Below are positions 24,501-36,382 of a DNA stretch of 64,000 nucleotides, one piece after another. The notes under the pieces are model-generated. The model had not been told where the DNA came from. It saw nothing but the letters and a program-made list of their open reading frames with translations, and did not search any database. Each line of letters begins with the position of its first letter. Position 1 is the first letter of the stretch. The DNA comes from Paralvinella palmiformis (lineage: Eukaryota; Annelida; Polychaeta; Terebellida; Alvinellidae): assembly GCA_025642065.1 (NCBI GenBank), contig JAODUP010000471.1, positions 722,001 to 786,000 of the forward strand. The letters run 5' to 3'. The translations under genes were made by a program, and so were the position numbers.

Positions 24501-27190
24501 TTAGATGGATAGTTCAGTATATGCCTCCAGGTAGCACCACCGATTATGTTCACAGAGTTGGTAGAACAGCTAGGATTGGTAGTCGTGGTAATGCATTGCT
24601 CTTCCTGAGCCCAGTTGAAGCCAGTTACGCAGAACTGTTAGCTGACTGTGGAATTAAGTAAATATCTGTTTAACAGAATTAAGTAAAAATTGTTCTGGTA
24701 ATATTTGTTAATCTGGGAAGCATTTTCTAAATGACTTTAATTTATAACAGAATACATGTTTTGTTAATTGTCTTAATTTTTGTTATTACCATTATTATGT
24801 ATTCTAGGGGATTTTTTAACAAAGTATTTTTTGACATAAAGATGTTTCCTTTTGTTTCTAGTTTAATTGAAGTTCACATGAATCATATTCTGCAAACATT
24901 GTTAGTTGGGATTGACAAGCTGCAGTTTCTATGGGAACAGGTACACAGCACTGCCTTTCACTTAAAATGTTTGGATAGCTGTTTCTCAAGTGACTTAATG
25001 CTATACAGTTCTGTTTTCAAGTTAGCATTTTAGAAAATAAGACATGATAATACTATATGTATAAATGGATGTTGTCAACCATGAACCTAATAAATATTAG
25101 TCAGAGGGTTAATACTGAAAATAAATAAATTATTTGTATTATAAAATACACAAAATAAATGAGAAACCATTTTAATAAATTATATAGTTCTGTCTTTGAA
25201 GTATAACCTTGCTTTTCATTATTTATTTAATTTCTTTCTGCCACAGAGTGATCCTCCTCAAACAATACAAGAAGCTGCTAGCTCACTCCAGGCAAGATTT
25301 ATAGATTTTGTCAGGATTGACAAAGAAGCCAGAACATTAGCCAGGAAAGGTAACAGCTTTTATCCTTATTTCACTGTTTTTTTCAATGTTACTGAAAAGA
25401 GTACCATATATACTTGTGTATAAGAAGAGGTTTTAATCCTTGAAAATGCATTTCCCCTCTACTCATCATATACATGAGTCAGCCAAAAAAGCTGTCGGGT
25501 CTGGTGAGTGATATTAGGTACAATTTGTTTTATGTTTCAGGTAGATCTACTCGTGTTTCTAATAAACAGTTCAATTTAATTCACAATTATCACCAACAGT
25601 TTTGTATTTTAATTTGTTTCATTCGATGTTTATAAAACATAAAGTTGTGCGTGCCAACAATAATTAATAATTTTAGCTTGATTAGCTGTCTTCGTAGTTA
25701 GTTTTATGTATAAATATCGCTTATGTCTTTGGCTGTGAAATAAGTTCTACATAGACACATCTCTACCACTAGTTCGCCGTTCTTGATAATTTCAACATGC
25801 AACATTGGCTTATACACAAGTATATATGGTAACGTTAGGGATGGCATAAATAATGAACTGTCAATTATAAACATCTGTCTAGGAGTTAGCAAGTCATAAA
25901 GAACATTGTTGTATTGGAACATTAAAGGTATTGGTTGACCTACTATGGATTAATGTATTATAATAGAATTTGTGCTGAGTTTGAAGTAAATTTTCCAAAA
26001 ATATCTGATTTTAAATGTTATCTGGAATGTGATATGTATTAAAATGAGGTCATCAAATAAATTCTCCTGAGAGAAGAATTTATACTGAATATATTTTATG
26101 CATCTTTATTTCGCAACTGAGATGTATGACAGCATTACATTGAAATGTTGGGAAACCTCATGACACATACAATCAGCAATATACACATCTCCAGTTGTGA
26201 ATAGTTTCCTTGAGATGTGTCTAAGGAAACAGCATGTTTTTACATTTTGTCTGTTTTAAGGGGCAGTTCATTTGCCTTTTTTTTCCAGTTTTCAATATCA
26301 TTCATTAAGAATACTAAACTGTATTATAAGACATTTTGGATTATTTTACCAGGCGGCTATCACAGCTATGAGAGATGAAATTGGATTTGTTGAAGTGTTG
26401 TTTATTGTTGTTACACATTGGATAACGGAGAGTTGCGTGAAGCCGGTCTTATTTCTTGATAATAGTTCTTGTTTATATTGTGCTGCCATGTTTAGAAACC
26501 ATGACCTATATGAACTCGTATACAATGAGTTTGTAATACGGTAATGAATAAAAGAAAGGCTTAAATGTTGTGCCTTATTTGTTACCATTATATTAACAAT
26601 GATGAATGTAGTAATCTTGGTCGCCGATGTTTTTGCAGCTTTTCAGTCATTTATCTGTGCCTATGCTGCCTATCCGGCCAGTGTGAAGCGAGTATTTCAC
26701 GTAAAAAACTTACACCTGGGGCATGTGGCTACAAGTTTTGGCCTCCAAGAAGCACCAACCAAAATAGGAACTATCATTGGTAAACAGGGAAGACTATCTG
26801 GTGACGCGTATCATAAAAAGACGTGAGTTAGGAATTATTTATTTAGAATGATGTCGAATGTTACTTCTGTTACGTAAAAATTATTTTGTGGCCATTCTAG
26901 CCTTTTTTAAACTGACCCGTTTTATAATCTGTTTGCTCTTTCTCTCTTTTAATCCTAATCCAGCCATATATGTGGCTCAGAGAATGTGCTGCATGATGCC
27001 ACAACAAATACTTAATCTGACTAGTAGTATGTTGTACCCTTTCAGGAGATCTTTCCAGAAGGGTCCTTTGCCGTACAGCATGCATAAAAGTAATGCTTCA
27101 GAATTTAGCAGTGGACTTGACTCCAGATTATCAGCTCAAGTGAAATTAACAAGAAAAGAGAAGAAGAAGTTAAATGTTACCAAGAAGTGA
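9502..27190 (+). CDS. DDX31: DDX31-type DEAD-box RNA helicase, 17 exons
   Basis: Exons: 9502-9588, 16088-16347, 18035-18110, 18517-18630, 20943-21052, 21328-21369, 21493-21557, 21677-21796, 22827-22936, 23512-23708, 23955-24107, 24270-24329, 24467-24657, 24862-24940, 25247-25349, 26639-26822, 27046-27190. About 698 residues. DDX31 is a nucleolar RNA helicase implicated in ribosome biogenesis. Motifs in order: Q motif ([12 protein letters not shown]), Walker A (QTGSGKT), PTRE, GGE, TPGR, DEAD (near 288-291), [12 protein letters not shown] and [14 protein letters not shown]4217-like C-terminus follows ([16 protein letters not shown]), then a Lys-rich tail. LFYNNPEIP and the RKYEGQHEE region match the DDX31 N-terminus. 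All junctions keep phase except exon 3/4, where one base is missing (see findings). The exon 2 acceptor could also be after 16093, also in frame. The exon 1 assignment rests on phase, Kozak-like context and donor only. Confidence 0.93.
9740..9900. repeat. CTAG/GATC-rich tract
   Basis: A dense run of AGATCTAG and CTAGATCTAG words starting about 150 bases after DDX31 exon 1. Related tracts occur at 190-275 (after HMCES exon 1), 10125-10175, 15920-15965 and 31873-31922 (before NFKBIL1). Confidence 0.55.
10230..10281. repeat. Perfect 24-base-arm palindrome
   Basis: Arms 10230-10253 and 10258-10281 are exact reverse complements (ATGCCTCTATTATAATTG outward end), separated by ATGT. It lies in DDX31 intron 1. 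It may be a foldback element or a hairpin RNA; no longer terminal repeats were seen. Confidence 0.85.
10290..10745 (-). mobile_element. Degraded LINE reverse-transcriptase fragment
   Basis: On the minus strand the sequence reads [17 protein letters not shown], then after a frameshift [20 protein letters not shown] and [14 protein letters not shown], typical of the C-terminal part of a CR1-like reverse transcriptase. It lies in DDX31 intron 1 and is not functional. Confidence 0.72.
10985..11935 (-). mobile_element. Degraded LINE reverse-transcriptase fragment, interrupted by a SINE
   Basis: Minus-strand translation gives [13 protein letters not shown] near 11870, then [20 protein letters not shown] and TWKIL with GIAPNVGI around 11300-11420. 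These match the end of the reverse-transcriptase domain of a non-LTR element. A family A SINE at 11582-11773 splits it. The clade is not certain. Confidence 0.7.
11582..11773 (+). mobile_element. tRNA-derived SINE (family A), nested in a LINE
   Basis: Head with A box TGGTCTAGTGG and B box GTTCGAATT, family core, and a CATCAATCATCATCATC tail. TCTGGCAT occurs at both borders (11574-11581 and 11774-11781) as a short target-site duplication. It interrupts an older minus-strand LINE fragment in DDX31 intron 1. Confidence 0.9.
13860..14100. repeat. Dispersed repeat, also at 35140-35340
   Basis: GTGGATCAGACAGCTAGAAG with CATAAAAATGTCAATA recurs, diverged, at 35150-35240. GTCCTGGAAATGTCC words lie beside both copies. 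The class is not recognised. Confidence 0.5.
14290..14325. repeat. Single MITE-like end
   Basis: CTTATACACAGGTATATACG resembles the right terminal repeat of the MITE at 25402-25831. Another single end (left type, CCATATATACCCATGTATAA) occurs near 22430. No matching opposite ends were located. Confidence 0.4.
15169..16031. mobile_element. MITE-like element with 25-base terminal inverted repeats
   Basis: The left end (TACCGTAGGTCCCGGCCATT) and the right end (AATGGCCAGGTCCTATGGTA) are imperfect reverse complements over about 25 bases. The interior has no transposase-like frame. A single related end, in the right-hand orientation, is seen at 12017-12064 (CTTAATGGCTGGGACCTACA). It sits in DDX31 intron 1, ending 57 bases before exon 2. 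Confidence 0.6.
17081..17119. repeat. Perfect 17-base-arm hairpin
   Basis: CTGTGTATATTTATTTA and its exact reverse complement flank AGGCC in DDX31 intron 2. Confidence 0.7.
18461..18507. repeat. (TA)n microsatellite abutting a DDX31 splice acceptor
   Basis: A run of about 23 TA units ends nine bases before the AG at 18515-18516 that opens DDX31 exon 4. It replaces the normal pyrimidine tract except for a short TTATTTTT. Confidence 0.9.
19147..19252 (+). mobile_element. SINE family A with internal deletion
   Basis: Starts with GGGTGCCTCCATGGT, then jumps directly to GACTTTGCTTCATTACC, so the B box and adjacent body are missing. The tail is CATCAATCATCATCAT. Near-perfect target-site duplications flank it (TAACTTCTGTT at 19136-19146, TAACTTCCGTT at 19253-19263). 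DDX31 intron 4. Confidence 0.85.
19335..19625 (-). mobile_element. LINE reverse-transcriptase C-terminal fragment
   Basis: The minus strand encodes [20 protein letters not shown] followed by [20 protein letters not shown] and YLFD, matching the end of a non-LTR ORF2. The 3' end abuts a TA repeat. DDX31 intron 4. Confidence 0.72.
21105..21345 (+). repeat. Tandem duplication copying the exon 6 splice acceptor of DDX31
   Basis: Unit 1 (about 21105-21236) and unit 2 (about 21237-21345) are diverged tandem copies. Both contain TACAGTGATA and CTTTCAGTT(A/G)GCTTT. The first copy creates a decoy acceptor at 21224-21225; the second is the real one at 21326-21327. Unit 1 also has an internal TTTACCACTGTAAACATA triplication. 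Confidence 0.75.
25402..25831. mobile_element. MITE with perfect 23-base terminal inverted repeats
   Basis: The ends at 25402-25424 (TACCATATATACTTGTGTAT start) and 25809-25831 are exact reverse complements. The interior is non-coding. Located in DDX31 intron 15. Superfamily not determined; the outermost TA could be target duplication. Confidence 0.8.
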
Positions 27191-27706
27191 TAAACTTGTT
27201 GTGTCCAGAAGATGTCAGAGGTGCCCTTTATTTTTTCAGTTGGTGTTTTATTTCTATAAAGAGACCAAATGTTAAATATTCATTATTCTGTGCTGTTATA
27301 ATCCCTCATAACTTTGATACGGATAACTTTAATATATCCTATAGCCTCTATATGAGCTTCAGTTATTCAGAAAGTGTGATAAGAAATCAGAATTAATTTA
27401 CGTTGCTCCTCAGTCGCATTAATTCATTATTGTTTTGTTGATGTGAGCTGTTTGAACCACCTAATTAATATCATAAGTGTGCAATCCATTTTCTGCTAAT
27501 TAAAGGATGATTTATTGACTTGGTTAATGCAGATAAATCATGAATGCAAAAGAACTCAGTAGATTGTGCACCAATTACTCACAATTGTTGACCTGTCTGT
27601 TGTTGTATGTTTTATGTGTGACTTGTTATAGAATATGCATCTAAATGATATTCACTGATTATTATGTACATACTAAACATCAGCTGTTACATGTAAAGAT
27701 TGCTGT

Positions 27707-27712
27707 AATAAA
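27707..27712 (+). terminator. Likely polyadenylation signal of DDX31
   Basis: AATAAA about 520 bases after the DDX31 stop codon, the first canonical hexamer that fits a plausible 3' UTR. Confidence 0.45.
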
Positions 27713-28734
27713 GTTGAATACATTAGAGTACTAATCAAAATTATATATGATGGTCACTTACTGATGAAAATAATGCAGAATCCATGGATTTCAAGTTCTT
27801 TTTAGTTACAAATATGAACAACCAGATGAAGATCTTTTGGGTAGATCCAGATGAGATCAGGAAACTCAATTGTCACCTTGAACAGGTTTTATGATTAGCA
27901 GATCTGAATTTTGTAGGCATGTTAGAAATAAGTCCTCATATTGATGTAATCTTAAAACATTTCTTATGGGACAGTACAAGATGTAACTTGTGGCAATGTC
28001 TATGTTTGCACTCTCTATGATACATGCTGATATTAACTGGTCTGACAAAGCAACTATTCAAATTATTAAAAAATTAATACGAACTGATTGACTACAGACA
28101 TTAATGGATTTGAAGTGGAGCTTCTCTCTGAAATTAATCCTCACTGCCTTGCCCTATAACGATCTTATTATACACAAACGTGCACACACACACACACACA
28201 CACACACATTTATTTATTTTAATTTATTTTGGGGCAATTATTTATTTAGTTTATTGAGTGACATTGTATCTATCCATTATATTATATAATTTATTTTAAA
28301 TATAATTGCACAGAAATAGTATGACATATGTACTGTAGTGCCAATGAGGTAATGTTACTGTATCTAATCTCAATAATCATAATATAGCTTAAAAACTAGG
28401 TTTAGATCAAATGAAATAATTAAAATATAATAGCAAGAAAATGTCATGATTTTATCCATTGACACTAATTTCTTGTTATCTTCACATGCCTTTTAAGCGC
28501 GACGTATCAACCATTTCTCGTGCAGGAAAAGACCTACACAAATCTTATACTTTGAGGGTTCAAGCAGCAGCAGAATGTCTCCTAGAGCTAGCTATAAAAT
28601 GGAACAAACTTAAAGTCATTACCGATCAAAAGAAATGATAGTGCTTCACAAGTCGGCCAACATGTTTGTTTTATTCTACTGTAGTAACTGGACTGACAGC
28701 AATTCAATCTTTTACAGTCATCTTGCATGGTTCA

Positions 28735-28915
28735 GGGGCGCCTCCATGGCCTAACTGGTAGCGCTGTTGGCCACAGAACTATAGCATCTGGATTCAAACC
28801 CTGGTTGTGCTATGTCAGAAGGGTGTTTCATTTTTCACTTCGCCTCATTACCTTTGGAGGTCGCTTGGCTCGTATAGCCTACGTTGTACACAAAAGTGGC
28901 TGTAAAACAGCAACA
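28735..28915 (+). mobile_element. SINE family A, subfamily II
   Basis: Shares the core and 3' end with the other copies, but the head differs (GTTGGCCACAGAACTATAGC) and the tail is AAACAGCAACAC, not the ATC type. Target-site duplications CTTGCATGGTTCA (28722-28734) and CTTACATGGTTCA (28916-28928) flank it. Confidence 0.9.
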
Positions 28916-29739
28916 CTTACATGGTTCACTGACCACCAACCCAACGGTTATCCACCAACAGGAACCCAATATACAATTAATACTGATCCTGTAGAGTTCC
29001 ATCGTCTGTTGTTTCATCTGTGCTACACTTATCTCTTGATATAAAAAGGCATCACAGCACAGCAACAACAATTCATTATGTAGTATTTTATATCTTCGAT
29101 CCGACGCAGTTGTTTATTTTATAACCTGCTCAATTTAGAATTCGCATGCAGATTGCTAGCAACCAAATTTAAGGCCTTCCCAAGTTAATTATTCCACACA
29201 TAAATTTAATTTTAAGGTGTTAATATACCATTAAAAAGATAAGACAAATTCCATTTCAAATTTCGTGTTAAGTTTAAGTTTAGAAAACATTCTGTAATAT
29301 GTGTTATGGGTATTTGTGACAGATGAAACAATGTGACCCAGATTTAGGATTGTTATAACATATCTATAGTGTTGGGCCAAAATGTTAGGGTATTAAGCTT
29401 AACGTTTATAATGTAGGGTAGAATAAAATGATATCCCTGGATGAAGGAGACGAATGAATGAATCCACATAAACATAAACCTTATGTTGATACTGATGCAA
29501 AGTAGGTTTTTATGATGCTTCGTTTCCAATATTATTAAATTATATCCGTCTTGCTTTCTGAGGAATAAAAAATCTTTTTTTTTGGAGAAATTATCCAAAA
29601 CAATTTTTTTTGTATTTGATTGAAGGTACCGCACGTTTACGTAATCTTTTGACGCAGACTATTATACTTGGTTCACAAAATTAACTAATCAGTGATTTAA
29701 GGTGCTAAAAGTGAAACCAGATATTTTCCTCTCTATACA

Positions 29740-29945
29740 CATGTATATGGTTTATATACGTGAATATGGTATACATAAAAGTATATATAGGCTACATACA
29801 AGTATAAAGTCAATATATACGTATATGGTCTATATACACATATATACTGTTTATGTACACGTATGGTCTATATACAAGTATATGCATGGTCTATGTAAAC
29901 GTATATGGTCTATAATCAAATATATATATATATATATATATGGTT
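29740..29945. repeat. Minisatellite, ~20-25-base unit
   Basis: Diverged tandem copies of GTATATGGTCTATATACA ending in a pure TA run. Confidence 0.7.
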
Positions 29946-30756
29946 GGGCCACATACTATTATCACTATTTGTGTTTAGATAAACATCTTAAGCACTATAG
30001 CTCATATACCACGTGTGTGATATATATGTTCCATTGAAAATTACGTCATTTACCACGTGACATGGTTACCTTCAAGAAACAAAGCTTTTACTTACTTAAT
30101 TAATTAATTACTTGCACATACAGTGGATTGAGTACTATTCTGTAAACAGCCACCTATCCTCAGCGTTCGAATCCGAGTGATACCTGTACATGTTTGTCGG
30201 ATGTACTTTAATTGGGGATGAGATACACTTATAGGAATGTTCTGCAAATATTCCCTGAAAGTCAGGATAATGTCTGACTGGAACATTTCCTGAATATTTT
30301 CCAGGAAATAGTTTACATGGTGTGCTTGTTGAGTACTGACTGTGCCAAGTATCCCTTAATTAGCAGGCATCCTCCCCTCCCTCTTGGGGTGATTCTCAAT
30401 AATTAAACGGTATCACAAGAATTATTACTATTGGAGAATACCAGGCCGCTGGTTCTTTAGCTGTAACTTTGATGTCAACAAAAGCCCCAGAGTGACCATA
30501 TGCAACTATCGGCAGATTAAAACCGATTTTTTTCAGTGCACAGAACTGCAAAAGAAGCACCATAACATTTGTACCATCTGATTTGACATACATAGATTTG
30601 ACCCCTTCTGTCCCAAATATAGGTCATCTGCCCTTATGCCGGAGTGCTACATCGTATATCTTCAGTGGTCTTGTACCAGGGTCGTTCATGACTGGTTTAC
30701 AGCCCTGATGGATCACTTTCAGGTTTTGTCTAATATATTTTATGATGATGATTATG

Positions 30757-31010
30757 ATGATGATGATAATAATAATAATAATAAATCCAGCATACATCTC
30801 AACTCCCAAGGAATAATACAACGCATGCTAGCTGCCATTATAGGTACAAAGCGTTACTCAAACACATATATAGCCATCACGTTCTGTCGGGTTCTCAGTG
30901 AACCAGTCGCCATATGACAGAATTGAAGTCCCGTAACCTCGAACCCGATAGCCTGCTGATACGAGTCATACGCACTCTATAACAAACTGCTCCACCACGG
31001 TATGATAATC
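30757..31010 (-). mobile_element. tRNA-headed SINE family C, diverged copy
   Basis: Shares ACAACGCATGCTAGCTGCCA, GTTACTCAAAC and TGAACCAGTCGC with the better copy at 57455-57755. The tRNA-like head lies at the right end. A run of TAA/GAT repeats marks the tail side. Confidence 0.65.
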
Positions 31011-31052
31011 AAAAATCTAAAATAATTATTTCTGGAAGTAGACGCAAACATC

Positions 31053-31235
31053 TAAAAGGGGATCAATACGGAAAGATGGACCCCCAATACCCCGAGGCCG
31101 GGTGGCCACAACCAGGGTGTATTACGTCATCAGGAGATCAACAACGTCCCCTCTTTTTAATTAATTCAGCAAATGCATCAGTACCATTTAACGTTGTCAG
31201 TCTTTTGAGTCGATAAATATAATCCCTGGAATATA
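31053..31235 (-). mobile_element. Repeat family B fragment
   Basis: Diverged copy of the family at 42597-42944: ATACGGAAAGATGG, ATACCCCGAGG, TTTAACGTTGTCAG and TAATCCCTGGA keep the same order. Lacks the tRNA-like head. Confidence 0.65.
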
Positions 31236-31326
31236 TATATATATTTGCAGGATCGTACCTATGACAAACAGATTCTTTAGTATAACGTACGTGCAAGTTA
31301 ACGTGCTCATCAGCTATATATAACCG

Positions 31327-31375
<49 letters not shown>

Positions 31376-31944
31376 CGGTTTTAATAAACAAAAAAATTGG
31401 TACCTTTACTTTAAGCTTTATAATGTTATGTCTAATCATAAATATCACAGATATGCTTACTAAAGTATATAAAACTTCTGGGTAGGATATTGTTCAGGAT
31501 ATGAGCAGTAGAACAAACATGAGGTGCCACAGGTAGATAGCCCTAGTGGCTATGTGATATCTTGGCAAGCATATAATTTATGGTCAGATGTATTTTTAAT
31601 TATATTATTATGTAAATGTTTGCTGAATATATATATATATTATTTTAACCTAGGTTTACAGTGGCGCCCTCATGCGAATTAATAACGCATTATGTTGGAA
31701 AATATACGACGTTTCTTCGTAAACAAACTTAGTAGATTTAGGCCTAGTTGTTTCGCTTCTACCTTGCGTAATTCTGTTATATGCGATGCTAATACGTGAA
31801 TTAAAATTCTACCTGATAACACAATACGTACTGGTTAAGTCTAATATAGTTGGTGTTACAACCTACAAAAGTCACCTAGACTGATAAACCGTGAGCGATG
31901 ATAGAGGTAGACACTAGTCTAGCGGAGAAATTAACTTGTTAAAA

Positions 31945-34900
31945 ATGAAGCATAAGAAACAAAGACACGATGACAGTAGGAAATGTTTGAAGTATATTAA
32001 ACGGAATGATCTTCCTCGATTGAAGTCCTATTTGAAGAAGTACACGTTAAATATAAATGAGGTCAAGTTATGTGGAGACAACACACTCCTACATGCTGCA
32101 TGTGAACTTGGCTCTGATGGCATTGTTAGGTATGTTCAGTTTGTTAATTATCCGTTTTATTTATATGCAAATTTTTATATAGTACCATGGATCATTCTCC
32201 TCTGAATTCTAGACAACTCATACCCAAGACAACCCATACCCCTGACAAGACAACCTGTCCCCTGTCTGAGACAACTCGTACCCCATTCTGAGACAACTTG
32301 TTTCCCCATTCTGATCCCAGATTGTATTTAAGTGTTGCATCTATGTCCGTTCATGTGAACGAGGGTATGTAACATAACTATGACATTTTTGAAACCCAGT
32401 GTAGTTTTATTAATATTTAAAATGTGACTTGGCCTCAGTGTGCTGAATAACCTTGACAACAGGGGTGTATTTTTTCTTGTATGCCTTGAGAAGTATAGAT
32501 GTGTTGCAGTTTCCTGTGATGGATTCAACTCCAAGAGTTTAAATAGCCATGCACTGATATCACTGGAGTTTTCCTTCTCCATTTGTAGCTTTATTGTAGC
32601 TTGAGGAGAGGTGACTTGTGATCCAGCAGAAGGACCAGTACGTAAAAAGTCTGTGCCAACCCTCCACATCATTATTTGTCCTGACACTCTGGTGCACAAC
32701 TGTAGTCACTATGGTGCACAACCAGAGTGTACACAGAGACATCAGTGACATGCTGATACAGTGTGAGGACCGGACTCACACAGATCATGGTGACGCAATA
32801 ATTCTGTATCTTCAGCCTCTGTATCAATCAGTTACACCTCCAAGCAAAAGGATCATCTCCACAGTGCACCTGTCTGTAGACACTAAGTGAGATGCATATG
32901 AAGAAAAAAAATGAACGCATCATTACTAAAGTGACATTTTAATATTACTGTCATGGTCTTGATCAAACTAAGTTAACCAACCCTATGGGATGAAAATAAT
33001 AGACCCTTCCTTAACAAAAATGCAAGAATCTCTGTATATCCTTATTGTGTGATAATAAGTCTCCCTCTAGATTTTAATCAATAACTAAATTAACCCTTAT
33101 TAATCCATATAAATACTATTTACCTTTGTAAAAAGTACGATGTTGCCATCCATCACAGTCAAACGCCTCTTTTCTGGTCCTGACATTACCCCCACAGTAT
33201 ATGCAGGAATCATGATTTGTCACTGGTCGTGGATGTTTGGATCTGGGAGGTGTAGTTATCATATTTTTAATAGAATTGTAAATATGAATATCAAGGAGAA
33301 ACTGAATAAAAGTATCAACTGGTGAAGTTTATATAGCAAAAACCTGCACATAAGATCTAAGTGATTGCAATGGACCAGTTGCCAGATCTTGTAGGTAATA
33401 TAAGTAATATATAGACAGATATCTGCCTCTGTTCTCTGCTTCTCACCAGATTGGCTCCACATGTATAGAAAACATAATTATGAGAACTGGAGTTTTATTA
33501 AGAATATTCCAGCTGGTCTGCAGCCCTGTTTATAATAATAATGTATATTTAATAAACCGCCCTTACTAGCCAGAGCCATTTAAAGGCGCTGTACAAATAA
33601 TATGTAATATAATAATACCCCAAATAATATATCTGTAAAAACCTGTAAGTGATTAAAAGATAATAATAATTTATTTGTGAAAGTGACTTGAACAGGTGTG
33701 TTTTTAGAACAGATTAAAAAAATTAAAGAGACAACACATTTCTAATATCTGTCAGCAACCTATTCCACAAAGTGGGACTTGCAACACTAAACGCACAATC
33801 ACCATATGACTTAAGCCAAGACACTGGCACCTGCAATAGTATCTGACTGGATGACCTGAGTTTTGGGATGACTTTCTAGTGGACACTAGTTCACACAGGT
33901 AATCTGGCGCTATATCATTAATAGATTTATAAGTTGTTAATAAAATCTTGAAATGGATATGCTGTCTAATGGAAAGTATATAGGCCACAGGGAGATCCTG
34001 AAGATGGCGGACAACCATGTTTGTTTACAATTATTAATCGTGTGTTAACATCAATGACATGCACTTAAAACGAAAGGGAAATACATTTTCTATTAGCTTA
34101 AATGGTATTCTATCAAAAAACAATAGTCAATGGCAAACAAGTTTTGATAATTGCAAGTAACTGACAGATTAGTACAAGGCATTTTCAGTGTTATTGATCC
34201 ATCAGCCTGTCAAACCACATGCCACTCGGGAGGGCTGTCACAGGCAGTTTAGCAAGGTCTTGTTTAAAAATATATATTCAGATATAATTTGCATTTGTAT
34301 TGGTATGTTTTCCCTGCTGGTCAACATTGAACAGCGAAGATGACAAACATGATCCCACACACATGTGGATGTCTGCCAATGCCATTTATCATGACTCGTC
34401 ACAGTGAATGACCGTTTAGACCTTTTAAACAATTTCACGATAAAAATGCAGAGTTTACTGGTACACCGTAATGCATGTCAGGTTGATATTGGTTTAGGAA
34501 AAGTGGTGTTTTTTTCATGTATGTATCGGTGTCTGGATAGATCTGGGAGTTGGAGCGCCAGTGATTGACCTCCCCGGAAATCGAGCCAATACCCTGCAGC
34601 GAATGTTTGTCCAGATCTGGCAACTGAGCCATTAGATAACCCTTTCCAGGTGTAATGTATTCTTAAATTAAATGAGAAGTCACACAGCCTTCTTGTCATT
34701 GGTATAGGTGACACACACAAATAACTACTGCCCAATACCAGATCTAGTAGATCACTGACTAACTATTACACTTGGATTATTTCACGCACAATTTGCACTT
34801 TTATGTTTTATCCAAACTACAAAGAAATAGTGCTTTCTAATAGTTTACGCTTATATTCTGTCATTACTGGTAGTCACTTCATCCTTATTGACCATACCAA

Positions 34901-36326
34901 ACACACAACTGGACAGTGTAGTTAAATTTATCTCCGTGTCGTAGATCAGGAAATGATTTATAATTAATGAAATGTTCTTGATATGGAATTTGTCCAACTT
35001 ATACGGAGCTTAAGCATATATAATGATGCAGATATAATCTATTCATATAGTAACTTGGAGCAGAAGGGGGTACGAGTTGTCTTCTTACCTAGCACCATAA
35101 TATAAATTAGTGTGATACACCAATGATAAGTTAAAAATTTTAATAAAAGTGGGTGGATCAGATAGCTTGAAGAGGTAGAGGCTATATCATAAAAATGTCA
35201 ATACACTGAAATAAGTATAATATCTTTTTTTACACACATCTTGACTTTTTGTCTTTAAATCTTGTATACTTTGTCCTGGAAAATGGTAATTTTGTTCTGG
35301 AAATGTCCTGGAAAATAAAATTTCTTTGGCTGTGAGAACCATGTAGAGAGTAAATTAATGAAATTAAAACCAAAAACATCAGCAGGATCTTATATTGGAA
35401 TTGATGGTCAATTCCAATATTGGAATTGATTATTTAAAAACAAAATTGGAATTGAGAAATTTTGAATTTGAAGTTTCCTACAAAAAGTTAAATCCAAAAA
35501 TTAATTTACCATTTTTACAATGTTAACACTTACATGTGGTGTTACCAATATACTGGAACCATAATGATCCAGAACTTTGGTTCCATATATATATACTTGC
35601 TTGTAGTTCAGGAGTATTCCCAGGCTGTCGCTTGTTTGGCACAGCCTTATATATATATATATATCAGATATGCACACCGACTGTGGCATTTAACCAATTA
35701 AAATGGTCTGGATACCATGGGCTCCGCCCCCACTGTGACACCACCACATAGCATACCTGTAATCTATATAGAGATATTGCTATTTAGGAATTAATTAATT
35801 TATCATCTCACCAGAATGCCAGTCTGGAGCCAAAGATGCCCCCCTCTCCTCAAACTGTGACTACTATATTTGAGTTTGTGTCGTTTATGAACCATTTCTC
35901 ATATTTGTTTACTCAACATTCACTTTATCAGTTGCTTATTATATACAGAACTATTCTTTCGTTTCAACTAATTATGGATGATGTATATTTTGTCCATTGT
36001 TATATCAAAATATTGTTGATTTTATCATTTTCCGCAGTTATCTACTTAGAAAAGGTGCCAACTGTACGCTCTTCAATGCTGAGGGAAATCTTCCCATACA
36101 TCTAGCTGTAAAATATGCTTTGGATGGACATAAACATGGTCAGTGAATGGACAGTTCATGTGTGGAGATGTATCAGTGAACCTATAACTATAAGACTCAT
36201 GTATGCAGAATTTTAAATTCCATTTGATAACACACTATATAATAGTGATAGCAATAGTAATTATATTTTAATAATTTCTAAGCATCAAGTGAAGTTTAAT
36301 ATGTAAAATCTAATATCTTCAGTCCA

Positions 36327-36382
<56 letters not shown>

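Larger units (their letters stand above)
27191..31944. other. DDX31-NFKBIL1 intergenic region
   Basis: No gene recognised. It holds the DDX31 3' UTR, a CA repeat near 28184-28207, a SINE at 28735-28915, a minisatellite at 29740-29945, two repeat-family fragments at 30757-31010 and 31053-31235, and TC/TA microsatellites at 31327-31374. The NFKBIL1 promoter should be in the last few hundred bases. Confidence 0.7.

Noticed and set aside
26346..26588. Overlapping 80- and 90-residue frames before DDX31 exon 16
   Set aside because: They lie in an intron, have no similarity, and phase joins exon 15 directly to 26639.
32328..32699. 123-residue minus-strand frame in NFKBIL1 intron 1
   Set aside because: No recognisable domain; surrounding sequence has inverted GGTGCACAAC repeats and looks like degraded repeat DNA.
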